NCBI GenBank assembly: GCA_964634005.1
Contig: CAZWKQ010000010.1
Coordinates: forward strand, 37,310 to 101,309
Length of the DNA: 64,000 nucleotides
Direction: 5' to 3'
DNA from: CAZWKQ01 sp964634005
GTDB lineage: Bacteria > Bacteroidota > Bacteroidia > Bacteroidales > JACABE01
Every line of letters starts with the position of its first letter. The first letter of the stretch is position 1. The notes under the pieces were generated by a model that was given only the letters and a program-made list of their open reading frames with translations, was not told the origin of the DNA and searched no databases. The position numbers and the translations under genes were made by a program. This document shows positions 54,667 through 62,365 of this stretch, piece after piece.

Positions 54667-55668
54667 ATGAAAACTTTAAAAGTAATAAGTTTTATAATCG
54701 CGATTTTTGTAATTATTGTTTCCGGTTCTTCCTGCAAAAGACATGAAAATAAAAAACCGTCGTCTTCAGGCAAAACTTGTGAAATACTCGTTGTAGCTAA
54801 TGAAGGTGTTTACAAAGGTTCGATAGAAGATACATTGAAATCATTTTTTATGCAATATCAGGAGGGATTAAATCAGCCTGAACCTTTATTTACCCTCCCT
54901 AATATTCCGGTTTCTTCTTTTGAAAATACAGGAATGTTTCAGGCACACAGAAACATAATTTTAATAGAACTTAGCGACACTTTCAGAAATACTTTCGAGA
55001 TTTTTAAAGACCTGTATTCAAGCCCTCAGTTAATTTTTTCTTTCAAAAATAAAACCAAAAACGACTTTCTTAAATTATTTGATGAAAAAAAGGTATTGAT
55101 GTTGAATGCTTTCAACGAACTTGAAAGAACCCGAATTAATGCCGCTTTTAAGGCAGTTGAACAAGTTAATGTGAGAGAAGAAATAACAAAAATTTTCGGA
55201 TTTTCGCTGATAGTTCCCGAAGGTTTTTCAGTTGCCAAAAAAACACCCGATTTTATGTGGATAAGAAAAGAAGCTAAAGATTTCGGGCAAGGTATTATTA
55301 TCCACTCTTTTCCTTACACAAATATTAAAGATTTAGAACTTAAAAGAATTATCGAAAAACGCGATTCAATTACTAAACTTTACATACCGGGTCCTACAGA
55401 CGGTTCTTATATGTCAAGCGAAAAAGAATTTAAACCTTATTCAAAAGAAATTAATTTTAATGGAATATATGCCATCGAAACACGCGGTTTATGGAAAGTA
55501 GAAGGTGACTTTATGGGCGGGCCTTTTATAAATTATACTTTTGTTGACGAAAAAAATAACAGAGTAATAATGCTTGACGGATATTTGTACTCTCCCAGAA
55601 AACCTAAAAGAGACCTTCTGAAACAACTTGAAGCAATATTATATACCTATAAACCGAATAATAACTAA
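54667..55668 (+). CDS. DUF4837 family lipoprotein
   Basis: A 333-residue protein with an N-terminal lipoprotein signal (helix to SGSSC; cysteine at about residue 24). The body is the Bacteroidota-specific DUF4837 domain: GKTCEILVVANEGVYKG, IPVSSFENTGMFQAHRN and GLWKVEGDFMGGPFINY. The function is unknown. It lies 24 bases after the permease gene and may share its transcript. Confidence 0.85.
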   Translation: MKTLKVISFIIAIFVIIVSGSSCKRHENKKPSSSGKTCEILVVANEGVYKGSIEDTLKSFFMQYQEGLNQPEPLFTLPNIPVSSFENTGMFQAHRNIILIELSDTFRNTFEIFKDLYSSPQLIFSFKNKTKNDFLKLFDEKKVLMLNAFNELERTRINAAFKAVEQVNVREEITKIFGFSLIVPEGFSVAKKTPDFMWIRKEAKDFGQGIIIHSFPYTNIKDLELKRIIEKRDSITKLYIPGPTDGSYMSSEKEFKPYSKEINFNGIYAIETRGLWKVEGDFMGGPFINYTFVDEKNNRVIMLDGYLYSPRKPKRDLLKQLEAILYTYKPNNN

Positions 55669-55701
55669 AAAGCTGTAAATTTAACCCAAATTTTTCATCA
55701 G

Positions 55702-55743
55702 TAACGCAGTTAACCAATGAAATTAATCGGGACAACCCCGATT
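55702..55743. repeat. Dispersed 42-nt repeat, copy B
   Basis: Matches 50433-50474 at 36 of 42 positions. It contains a perfect 7-bp hairpin (AATCGGG, loop ACAAC, CCCGATT at 55725-55743). It runs into the left 161-bp direct repeat, so in the original chromosome it lay just past the stop of the T9SS gene. Confidence 0.6.
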
Positions 55744-55890
55744 AAGAATATATTTCAAATTTATTCTTTTATAAATTTGGAAGTTTTTACGTAATTATTT
55801 CCCGTAACCTTAACAATGTAAAAACCTTTTCTAAGATGAGAGATATCAATAGTTGAATAATAGTTGTTTACTATCGTTTGTTGCACTTGT
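55730..55890. repeat. Left 161-bp direct repeat flanking the insertion sequence
   Basis: 160 of 161 bases match 57782-57942; the only difference turns a Tyr codon of the intact gene into His. It directly abuts the left terminal inverted repeat, as expected for a target duplication. Confidence 0.9.
55761..55890 (-). pseudogene. Remnant of the T9SS gene 3' end (sorting-domain fragment)
   Basis: The last 42 codons plus stop of the 869-residue gene at 57813-60422 are duplicated here (ends YVKTSKFIKE). The frame runs on to 55967 only through IS-end sequence and has no signal peptide, so it is a dead fragment made by the insertion-linked duplication. Confidence 0.85.
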
Positions 55891-55902
55891 CCCGACTTTG
55901 TC
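55891..55902 (+). repeat. Left terminal inverted repeat
   Basis: CCCGACTTTGTC, exact reverse complement of 57770-57781. Confidence 0.88.
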
Positions 55903-56001
55903 ATCAATAATGTCATCTGAATATTTAATAGCCTGAATATTAGGGTTATAGGTTTTTTATTTTTCAAAAAGTTGCTTGTAGTGCCTTATTAAAAAATATA
56001 T

Positions 56002-56032
56002 TTTGTTTTTACAAAATTGTTTTTTATTTTTG
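56002..56032 (+). promoter_or_regulatory. Transposase promoter
   Basis: TTTG (56002-56005), a 19-base spacer and TATTTTTG (56025-56032) match the consensus. Only four bases separate the -7 box from the ATG at 56037, so the mRNA would be leaderless or nearly so. Confidence 0.65.
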
Positions 56033-56036
56033 CAGT

Positions 56037-57701
56037 ATGTTTGTAAGAATAAAGACCAATAAAAACAGTCCCAATACAACAGTGCAAATTGTTGAAAGTG
56101 TGCGGGTTAATGGCAATGTTAGGCAACGAATTGTCCGTCATGTAGGTACGGCATATAATGAAAAAGAATTAGAGAAATTAAAGGATTTAGCTGAATATAT
56201 CAAGGCTAACATAGAGCAAGAAACACAGCCACGCTTATTTGAGCCTGAAACATTAGCCGAAATGGCAATCACAAGCAGAAATCAAGCCCAAGAGAAAAAA
56301 GAACTCAATGTTGATTTAAAAAAGTTAAGGCATCAGCAAGATATTATTACCGGAATACATGATATATATGGTCAAATTTATAAAGAATTAGGTTTTAATA
56401 ATTTGCTAACAGCAAAAAATAAATCTTCAGCCAATATGATGTATCATTTGGTAATGGCACGCATTGCCAATCCTGATAGTAAAAAAGCAAGTGTAGAGAA
56501 CTTAGCAAAAGACTTTGGTTGCGAACTTTCACTATCGGGCGTATATAGGATGATGGATTTAATTGATAATAGAGTGATAGAAAAAATAAAAACTATTGCA
56601 TTTGAACAAACCCAAAGCCTATTGCAAGAAGAAATTACAGCAATTTTCTACGATTGCACAACATTGCATTTTGAATCATTTAAAGAAGATGAGCAATTAA
56701 TGCACAATGGTTTTAGTAAAAATCACAAACACAATCAACCCCAAGTAATTTTATCCTTACTTACCACAACAAATGGATTGCCCATCGGATATGATTTGTT
56801 TGAAGGTTCTATGTTTGAAGGTCATACTTTGTCGAAAGCCATATATAATTTAAAAAAGAATTACAAACTAAAACGCATTATATTTACAGCAGATGCAGCT
56901 ATGTTAAGCGATGAAAATCAAAAGTTATTAGAAAGTCATAACATAGAATACATTCTTGGAGGTCGAATAAAAAATACTTCAAAAAAAACACAGAAAGAAA
57001 TCTTAGATTTAACAAGTTATACAAGCGATTTAGGAAATAGCTATTATGATAAAATACGAGAAATTATCTTAGATGAAAAAAGAAAATTAATAGTAACCTA
57101 CAGTCAACAAAGAGCAGAAAAAGACAAACACGATAGAGAAAAAGCCATAGCAGCCTTGCAAAAAAAATTGCAAAAAAGTAAGAATCCATCATCTTTAATA
57201 AGCAATAAAGGCTATTCACGCTACTTGACATTAGAAGGCAATGCAACTATTTTGCTGAATGAAGAAAAAATAAAAGCTTGCCAAACATGGGATGGATTAC
57301 ACGGAATAATTACCAATGTAAAAAGCATGAGCAATCAAGAAATTGTAAAACATTATCACATGTTGTGGCAAATAGAAGAATGTTTTAGAATAAGTAAGCA
57401 TGATTTGCGTTTCCGTCCCATTTACCATTGGACACCAAATCGAATACAAGCACATATAGCCGTTTGCTTTATGGCATTAGTTTGTGTTAAACATCTTATG
57501 TACAGAGTAGCATTGCAGTACAAACAAATGTCAGCAGAAAGCATTCAAAACCAACTGCTTCATGTAAAAATAAGCATATTAAAACATTTGCAAACGCAAC
57601 AATTGTATGCAATACCATCAAAAATAACTCCCGAAATTCAAAAAATTTATGCCTTGATGAATCAAAAAATAAGTGATATACCTTTTGCTTTAAAAAATTA
57701 A
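56037..57701 (+). CDS. IS1634-family transposase
   Basis: A 554-residue DDE transposase. The start MFVRIKTNKNSPNTTVQIVES and VRQRIVRHVGT are typical of the family N-terminus. The catalytic residues are D206 (FYDCTT), D286 (FTADAAMLSDEN) and E447/E448 (WQIEECFRISK). The region from ALQKKLQKSKNPSSL is the usual insertion between the second D and E. It is full length and shows no frameshift, so the element could still be active. Confidence 0.92.
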   Translation: MFVRIKTNKNSPNTTVQIVESVRVNGNVRQRIVRHVGTAYNEKELEKLKDLAEYIKANIEQETQPRLFEPETLAEMAITSRNQAQEKKELNVDLKKLRHQQDIITGIHDIYGQIYKELGFNNLLTAKNKSSANMMYHLVMARIANPDSKKASVENLAKDFGCELSLSGVYRMMDLIDNRVIEKIKTIAFEQTQSLLQEEITAIFYDCTTLHFESFKEDEQLMHNGFSKNHKHNQPQVILSLLTTTNGLPIGYDLFEGSMFEGHTLSKAIYNLKKNYKLKRIIFTADAAMLSDENQKLLESHNIEYILGGRIKNTSKKTQKEILDLTSYTSDLGNSYYDKIREIILDEKRKLIVTYSQQRAEKDKHDREKAIAALQKKLQKSKNPSSLISNKGYSRYLTLEGNATILLNEEKIKACQTWDGLHGIITNVKSMSNQEIVKHYHMLWQIEECFRISKHDLRFRPIYHWTPNRIQAHIAVCFMALVCVKHLMYRVALQYKQMSAESIQNQLLHVKISILKHLQTQQLYAIPSKITPEIQKIYALMNQKISDIPFALKN

Positions 57702-57769
57702 AAACGAGAATATGTAGTGCCTTGTTGATTTTTAAAGCTCTGTATATCATTGTTTTAACTCAAAAAAGC

Positions 57770-57781
57770 GACAAAGTCGGG
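57770..57781 (-). repeat. Right terminal inverted repeat
   Basis: GACAAAGTCGGG, exact reverse complement of the left end at 55891-55902. Confidence 0.88.
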
Positions 57782-57942
57782 GGACAACCCCGATTAAGAA
57801 TATATTTCAAATTTATTCTTTTATAAATTTGGAAGTTTTTACGTAATTATTTCCCGTAACCTTAACAATGTAAAAACCTTTTCTAAGATAAGAGATATCA
57901 ATAGTTGAATAATAGTTGTTTACTATCGTTTGTTGCACTTGT
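57782..57942. repeat. Right 161-bp direct repeat flanking the insertion sequence
   Basis: It abuts the right inverted repeat and contains the stop codon and last 42 codons of the intact T9SS gene. It matches 55730-55890 at 160 of 161 positions. Confidence 0.9.
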
Positions 57943-60422
57943 TTTCCTTGAATATCGTAAATTTCGACCAAAGTATTACTCAATAAGTCGGTATTTTCAA
58001 TATAAAGGTTCAATATATCATTAGCAGGGTTAGGATAAACTAATATTTCAGCTTCTTTTTGTTCAGTCATAAATTCAGTTAGACTGAATAAATCGCTGCA
58101 ATCGTTTACAATGTTATTATTATAAAAGTTTCTAATACTTGTGATTTCAGATTTTAAAAAGTTAACAGCCGAAATATTTGAAGAGTAGGGTGAGATATTA
58201 CGAGCAAAATTGTATGCAAAGTCAATACAAATGCTGCCATTTGCAGGAAAATAAAAAGGGCCCGAACCGGCAACTCCTCTTCTATCTCCCGGGAGGTTGT
58301 TCAATTTTACTTCCGACCATTCCGAATTGTTAATAGGATCGCCGAAAAAAGCATATTTTGTTTTTACTGAAGTAGAGTTAACATCGGAAATATGACCCAA
58401 ACCTCCAACATAAATATTGGTTGAATCTTTCCATAAGCCCTTCATATAATTATAGTAGTCTTCAGGATTATAAGGATCAACATAAATTCCGTTGGGAAGA
58501 TTATTATAGTAAATAAATGATGTCATAGGCTTATTTAAAAGAGTTACACCTTGAGCAGGCGGACTGGCACCATAGGTGTAATATTGGCCATTACCGTCGA
58601 TGTTTATAGAGTTATATCCATAATACATCGAACGAGTAGTATCACAACCTATATAATCGTCAAAACCGTATCCTATATCAAAATCGGTGAAAGATCCTAT
58701 ATACAAACTATCGTAATTAACGGCAGAGCGATTATAAATACGGTAATTTACAAAAATTGTATTTCTCAAAGTAGTATCAATCATAAGATTAAAAACATAA
58801 GCCATACCGTGTATTTCGACTTTAAGCTTATTGCCTTGCGATTCGGTATGAGTTTTATCGTCGTTGTAGATAAAGTACAACGCTTGTTCGCCTCTTATTT
58901 TCGGATAATCACCATTTTGAGGGTCATAAATTCCATTATTGTTAAAATCGACATACGGAGCCAAAAGCTGAGCCTGACCATAATTAGGATTTCCGTTCCC
59001 GGGCCAGGTTGCTATATATTCGGGCATTTTATATGACGAAAGGTGAAAATGAGTTCTGTGATAGCTTATATCTTTTTTTGAAACTTTCCATACTTTATTC
59101 CATTTATTTCTTTCGAGCGTGTATAATAAAGTATCGTTAGAAACCGGTCCGCATTGATAATCTCTGCCTTTGTCCTTGTATGTTTCGGCACTTACATGGA
59201 GTTGCCCCGTGGTAGTGTTTTTGGCACCTAACCACAAGTTTCCGCAATAAATTGTACTACAATCGCTCCCCTTAGGTGCATTAAACATTGAACTCATCAT
59301 TTTAATACCGGCAGTATTAAACAAAAAGCCCGATGATGAAATACCTGCCGAAATATTATTATGATCAAGAATTTCGAAATCGTCTCTTTCGCATGTTTCG
59401 GCAAAAGCTACAGAATATAAATTTTGTGAATGGCTTATCCCTTGTATGTCGGTATTAACAAACCATAATACGTTATTTCCGCTGCACTCCATATAAATAG
59501 GATTGATTTTTGTTGTGTAAACTTTACAATTGGTAGGAGTAATCTTTAATAAATTTTTATCAAAATTATTGGTAAGGCCTTTCGCATAGCCATAACAATA
59601 AATGTTTCCATCAAGGTCTTTAGCAAAATCGAGTATTTTTTTTTGCAATATTTCGGTGTGATTATCGTCGTATATATATTCTTTAAGCTTTGGATAAAGA
59701 AAAAGAATCGATTTTATCGTATTACTTTGCAATATAAATATCCCTTTGTTTTCGGTTCCTATAAAAAGTCTGTTTGTTTTATCGCTAATTAAAGCTCTTA
59801 TATTGTTATCTTTCAATCCCGAATTTAAAGTATCAAAATTTGTCCAGTTATTACCCGACAAACGCGATAAACCATTGGAAGTACCGAACCAAAGATCATT
59901 GTTTGAGGTTTGTTCAATTGCCTGAACATTATTGCTGCATATCGATGAGTTTGATGTTGTGTAGTTTGTCCATGTAGTACCGTCAAACTTTGAAACTCCT
60001 GCATTTGTCCCTACCCACAAAATATTATTTTTAAAAAACAGTGTATTGATTTTATTGCTAATCAATTGAGAATTTGAAGTATTTATAATACTCCATGTAG
60101 AACCATTGTATCGGGCAATTCCGTTTTTGGTGCCTACAAAAATCAAATTACTGCGAGCAATGACACATGTAACCGAATCGGAAGGCAAACTTCCGTTTGC
60201 TACATTGTATAAAACCCACGATGTTCCGTTAAACCTGCTTACTCCTAATGATGTGTAACCTACCCATTTATTTCCAAATGCATCAATAGCCAAAGCTGTT
60301 TTTGATAAATATATATTACCTTGCGAACCCCAGTCGGTAACACCACATGGTAAATTAACAGGTTGACATTTAATTGTTAAATAAAAAAATAACATTAAAA
60401 AAGAAAGATTAATTTTTTTCAT
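57813..60422 (-). CDS. Secreted beta-propeller protein with T9SS type A sorting domain
   Basis: An 869-residue exported protein (signal MKKINLSFLMLFFYLTIKC, then QPVNL). Residues of about 25-330 contain repeats of the two-component-regulator propeller type (WTNYTTSNSSI, WTNFDTLNSGL, DLWFGTSNGLSRL). The middle part contains a DFNNNGIYDPQNGDYP calcium-like loop and a domain I do not recognise. The last 75 residues are a T9SS sorting domain (VYPNPANDILNLY, IYDIQGKQVQQ, RKGFYIVKV, KFIKE). It is intact although its final 42 codons lie in the duplicated repeat beside the insertion sequence. Confidence 0.85.
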   Translation of the reverse strand: MKKINLSFLMLFFYLTIKCQPVNLPCGVTDWGSQGNIYLSKTALAIDAFGNKWVGYTSLGVSRFNGTSWVLYNVANGSLPSDSVTCVIARSNLIFVGTKNGIARYNGSTWSIINTSNSQLISNKINTLFFKNNILWVGTNAGVSKFDGTTWTNYTTSNSSICSNNVQAIEQTSNNDLWFGTSNGLSRLSGNNWTNFDTLNSGLKDNNIRALISDKTNRLFIGTENKGIFILQSNTIKSILFLYPKLKEYIYDDNHTEILQKKILDFAKDLDGNIYCYGYAKGLTNNFDKNLLKITPTNCKVYTTKINPIYMECSGNNVLWFVNTDIQGISHSQNLYSVAFAETCERDDFEILDHNNISAGISSSGFLFNTAGIKMMSSMFNAPKGSDCSTIYCGNLWLGAKNTTTGQLHVSAETYKDKGRDYQCGPVSNDTLLYTLERNKWNKVWKVSKKDISYHRTHFHLSSYKMPEYIATWPGNGNPNYGQAQLLAPYVDFNNNGIYDPQNGDYPKIRGEQALYFIYNDDKTHTESQGNKLKVEIHGMAYVFNLMIDTTLRNTIFVNYRIYNRSAVNYDSLYIGSFTDFDIGYGFDDYIGCDTTRSMYYGYNSINIDGNGQYYTYGASPPAQGVTLLNKPMTSFIYYNNLPNGIYVDPYNPEDYYNYMKGLWKDSTNIYVGGLGHISDVNSTSVKTKYAFFGDPINNSEWSEVKLNNLPGDRRGVAGSGPFYFPANGSICIDFAYNFARNISPYSSNISAVNFLKSEITSIRNFYNNNIVNDCSDLFSLTEFMTEQKEAEILVYPNPANDILNLYIENTDLLSNTLVEIYDIQGKQVQQTIVNNYYSTIDISYLRKGFYIVKVTGNNYVKTSKFIKE

Positions 60423-60558
60423 AACAATACGTTTTTTTCGATTTTTATATAATTTTATTTTTTATTGCGAATGATTTTTGTTTATACTTTATCTGTTAAT
60501 ATCAGTTACAAATACTGCATTACTATAAGTTATATATACATTAATTATTAAATTTAAT

Positions 60559-61755
60559 TTATCCTGAAACTATCGTCAAGCTTCCTTTATACTCTTTCGC
60601 TCTGCCGTTTCGTTTGCTTTTTGCTTTTATTATATAATAGTAAACACCTGCGGCGCAGGTTTTGCAACTGAAGTCGTTTTGGTAGTTAGTGTTCTCGTAT
60701 ATCATCCTGCCCCAGCGATTGTAGATTTGCAGTGTTATATTGTAGCTCTCGGCGTTTTGTATTACAAAGTTATCGTTTGCTCCGTCTCCGTTGGGAGTGA
60801 TTACATTGGGTATGGTAAGCGGCGGATTGCAAAAATTCTCATCTCCTTGTGTAATTATTATAGTATCCGATGAATATACATCATAATCTGCTACATAAGC
60901 CCTTACCCAATAGGTGCCGGGCTGTTTTACCTCATAGGTAGCGGCATGGCTGCTATCCTGCCATGTATAAGTGGCATTGGGTAAGTTGGGGTTTAGTATT
61001 ATACTTTCGCCTTCACATAGTGTAGTATCCGGACCAAGGTTAATATCGAAACTGCACTCGCAGACGGAGACGTCGTCTAGGTATATATAAAATTGTCCAA
61101 AGATATTTGGAATCCAGTTCATCAAACTAAATTTTCCAATAGCTAAATATTTTTCATCACCTTTAGATATCACACTACCTGATATTTTCATCCAATTTGA
61201 AGTATCAATACCAACAACACTTTTTGTAATTTTTGCACATGTATCGCATAAAATTGCTATTGTTGTATCTTTTATAGAATTTAAAGAAAAAATTACACCA
61301 ATAGAATCATAGTTTACAATTACATTAGGTTGTCCTAAATATCTAAAAGTTTCTTCTGCTAATGATATATAAAAGTCTAAACAATATCTTGCATTTTTTT
61401 TTAAACTTTTACTTAATTTATTTTTTATTGTTTCTATATAAACTTTGTTTTCTATATTAAAAGAATGGTAATGTAAAAGAAAACCAGTATAAGCTACTCC
61501 TGTTCTTGGATATTGAAATCCATTATAATTTAATGGAATAGATAATTCCCAACTATTGTAACAAATATTATAATACTCCGTACTTACACCCCACCAATTC
61601 TTTGAAAGATAAAGCTGACCAGAACCAGTTGGACATGTATCATATTCTTCAAAAGAGGGATTTTGCACTAAATTAGCACCTAAAATATGCTGTCCTTGCG
61701 AATTAAGAAAGGTAATTGTAAAAACCAAAAAAAATATATTTTTAATATTTTGCAT
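60559..61755 (-). CDS. Secreted protein with gliding-motility-type (CHU_C) C-terminal domain
   Basis: A 398-residue protein from ATG 61755 (MQNIKNIFFLVFTITFLNS signal). An earlier in-frame start at 61776 is upstream of the signal and overlaps the -7 box, so it is rejected. The N-terminal domain (about 20-220) begins with NLVQNPSFEEYDTCP, seen in many gliding-associated surface proteins and probably carbohydrate-binding-like. About 225-300 is Ig-like (LGPDTTLCEGESI). The last 85 residues are the type B T9SS sorting domain (PNVITPNGDGANDNF, IYNRWGRMIYEN). G+C rises sharply in the coding sequence after residue 220. Confidence 0.85.
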   Translation of the reverse strand: MQNIKNIFFLVFTITFLNSQGQHILGANLVQNPSFEEYDTCPTGSGQLYLSKNWWGVSTEYYNICYNSWELSIPLNYNGFQYPRTGVAYTGFLLHYHSFNIENKVYIETIKNKLSKSLKKNARYCLDFYISLAEETFRYLGQPNVIVNYDSIGVIFSLNSIKDTTIAILCDTCAKITKSVVGIDTSNWMKISGSVISKGDEKYLAIGKFSLMNWIPNIFGQFYIYLDDVSVCECSFDINLGPDTTLCEGESIILNPNLPNATYTWQDSSHAATYEVKQPGTYWVRAYVADYDVYSSDTIIITQGDENFCNPPLTIPNVITPNGDGANDNFVIQNAESYNITLQIYNRWGRMIYENTNYQNDFSCKTCAAGVYYYIIKAKSKRNGRAKEYKGSLTIVSG

Positions 61756-61763
61756 ACCGAAAA

Positions 61764-61771
61764 CAAAAATA
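61764..61771 (-). promoter_or_regulatory. -7 box of the CHU_C-domain gene
   Basis: Minus-strand TATTTTTG matches TAnnTTTG, nine bases before the ATG at 61755, and overlaps the T-rich tail of the terminator upstream. Confidence 0.5.
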
Positions 61772-61805
61772 ACCAAATCCTGCCCAATACTGACAGGATT
61801 TGGTT
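61771..61805 (-). terminator. Terminator after the sorting-domain fragment
   Basis: A perfect 12-bp stem (61771-61782 with 61794-61805) and an 11-base loop, followed on the minus strand by a T-rich tail. It lies just beyond the stop of the reading frame at 61818. Confidence 0.75.
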
Positions 61806-61817
61806 GGAATTAGTTGT

Positions 61818-62282
61818 TTATTTTTTTATAATAGTAAGTTTCCCTGAAGACACTTTATTACCATTTAGCAAAATACTATAATAATATAAACCAGCATTAA
61901 GCTTGCTTACATCAACAAATTTAATATAATTGCCTGCAAGCATACATTCGCTAAGAACTTGATTTCCCATACTGCCATATATTTCAATAACAGCATCATT
62001 ATTGATAATATCGGTAAATTGAATGTTTATCTGATTAGTAGCCGGATTAGGGAATACCCTAACCGGATTTTCTTTTGCTATTTGTGGTTTGTTTTGCGGA
62101 GGTTTTGTATAATCAACACCAATATCCATCGGGTCGATATTAAGCATTACCCTGGCAGTGTAAACTGCATCGCCACCAAACGACCTCCCCCCCGCCTCTT
62201 CCCGAATAAAAATCGGGACAGGCTCTAATAGGGGAAGAATTCCGGCAGTGCTTATTTGTTCCTTTTGTGCATTGTAGTTCAT
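61818..62282 (-). pseudogene. Truncated T9SS sorting-domain protein
   Basis: A 154-residue reading frame whose last 80 residues form a T9SS sorting domain (VFPNPATNQINIQF, IYGSMGNQVLSE, LNAGLYYYSILLNG, KLTIIKK). It has no signal peptide, and its N-terminal half (PIFIREEAGGRSFGGDAVY) is unlike a secreted domain and covers a run of seven G on the coding strand plus a small hairpin. It is probably the 3' remnant of a larger surface protein. It could still be a real short gene, but it could not be exported as it stands. Confidence 0.5.
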
Positions 62283-62328
62283 TTTAAATTTGATATTATG
62301 TTGTTATTGTATTCTATTTCATCATTGA

Positions 62329-62365
62329 CTAATAACTATTAACCATTAACTAATAACCATTAACC
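62329..62365. repeat. Short degenerate tandem repeat (AACCATTAAC-like)
   Basis: Units of the kind ACTATTAACC/ATTAACTAAT/AACCATTAAC are repeated about four times with small changes. The repeat overlaps the stop codon and last codons of the next gene. Confidence 0.5.

Larger units (their letters stand above)
55891..57781 (+). mobile_element. IS1634-family insertion sequence (IS4-type superfamily), 1891 bp
   Basis: The element is bounded by perfect 12-bp terminal inverted repeats, CCCGACTTTGTC (55891-55902 and complement at 57770-57781). It carries one transposase gene and is flanked by 161-bp direct repeats. Size and inverted-repeat length are close to those of IS1634 of Mycoplasma mycoides (about 1.87 kb), which is reported to create long, variable-length direct repeats. 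The ends were inferred from the alignment of both flanks. Confidence 0.88.

Noticed and set aside
55976..57724. TGTAGTGCCTT direct repeats near both ends of the IS, as a possible target duplication
   Set aside because: They lie inside the perfect 12-bp inverted repeats and the 161-bp flanking repeats, which define the element ends more consistently. They are probably internal binding sites or chance.
58551..59036. 161-residue plus-strand frame inside the 869-residue gene
   Set aside because: Antisense shadow of a long coding sequence, no recognisable domain.
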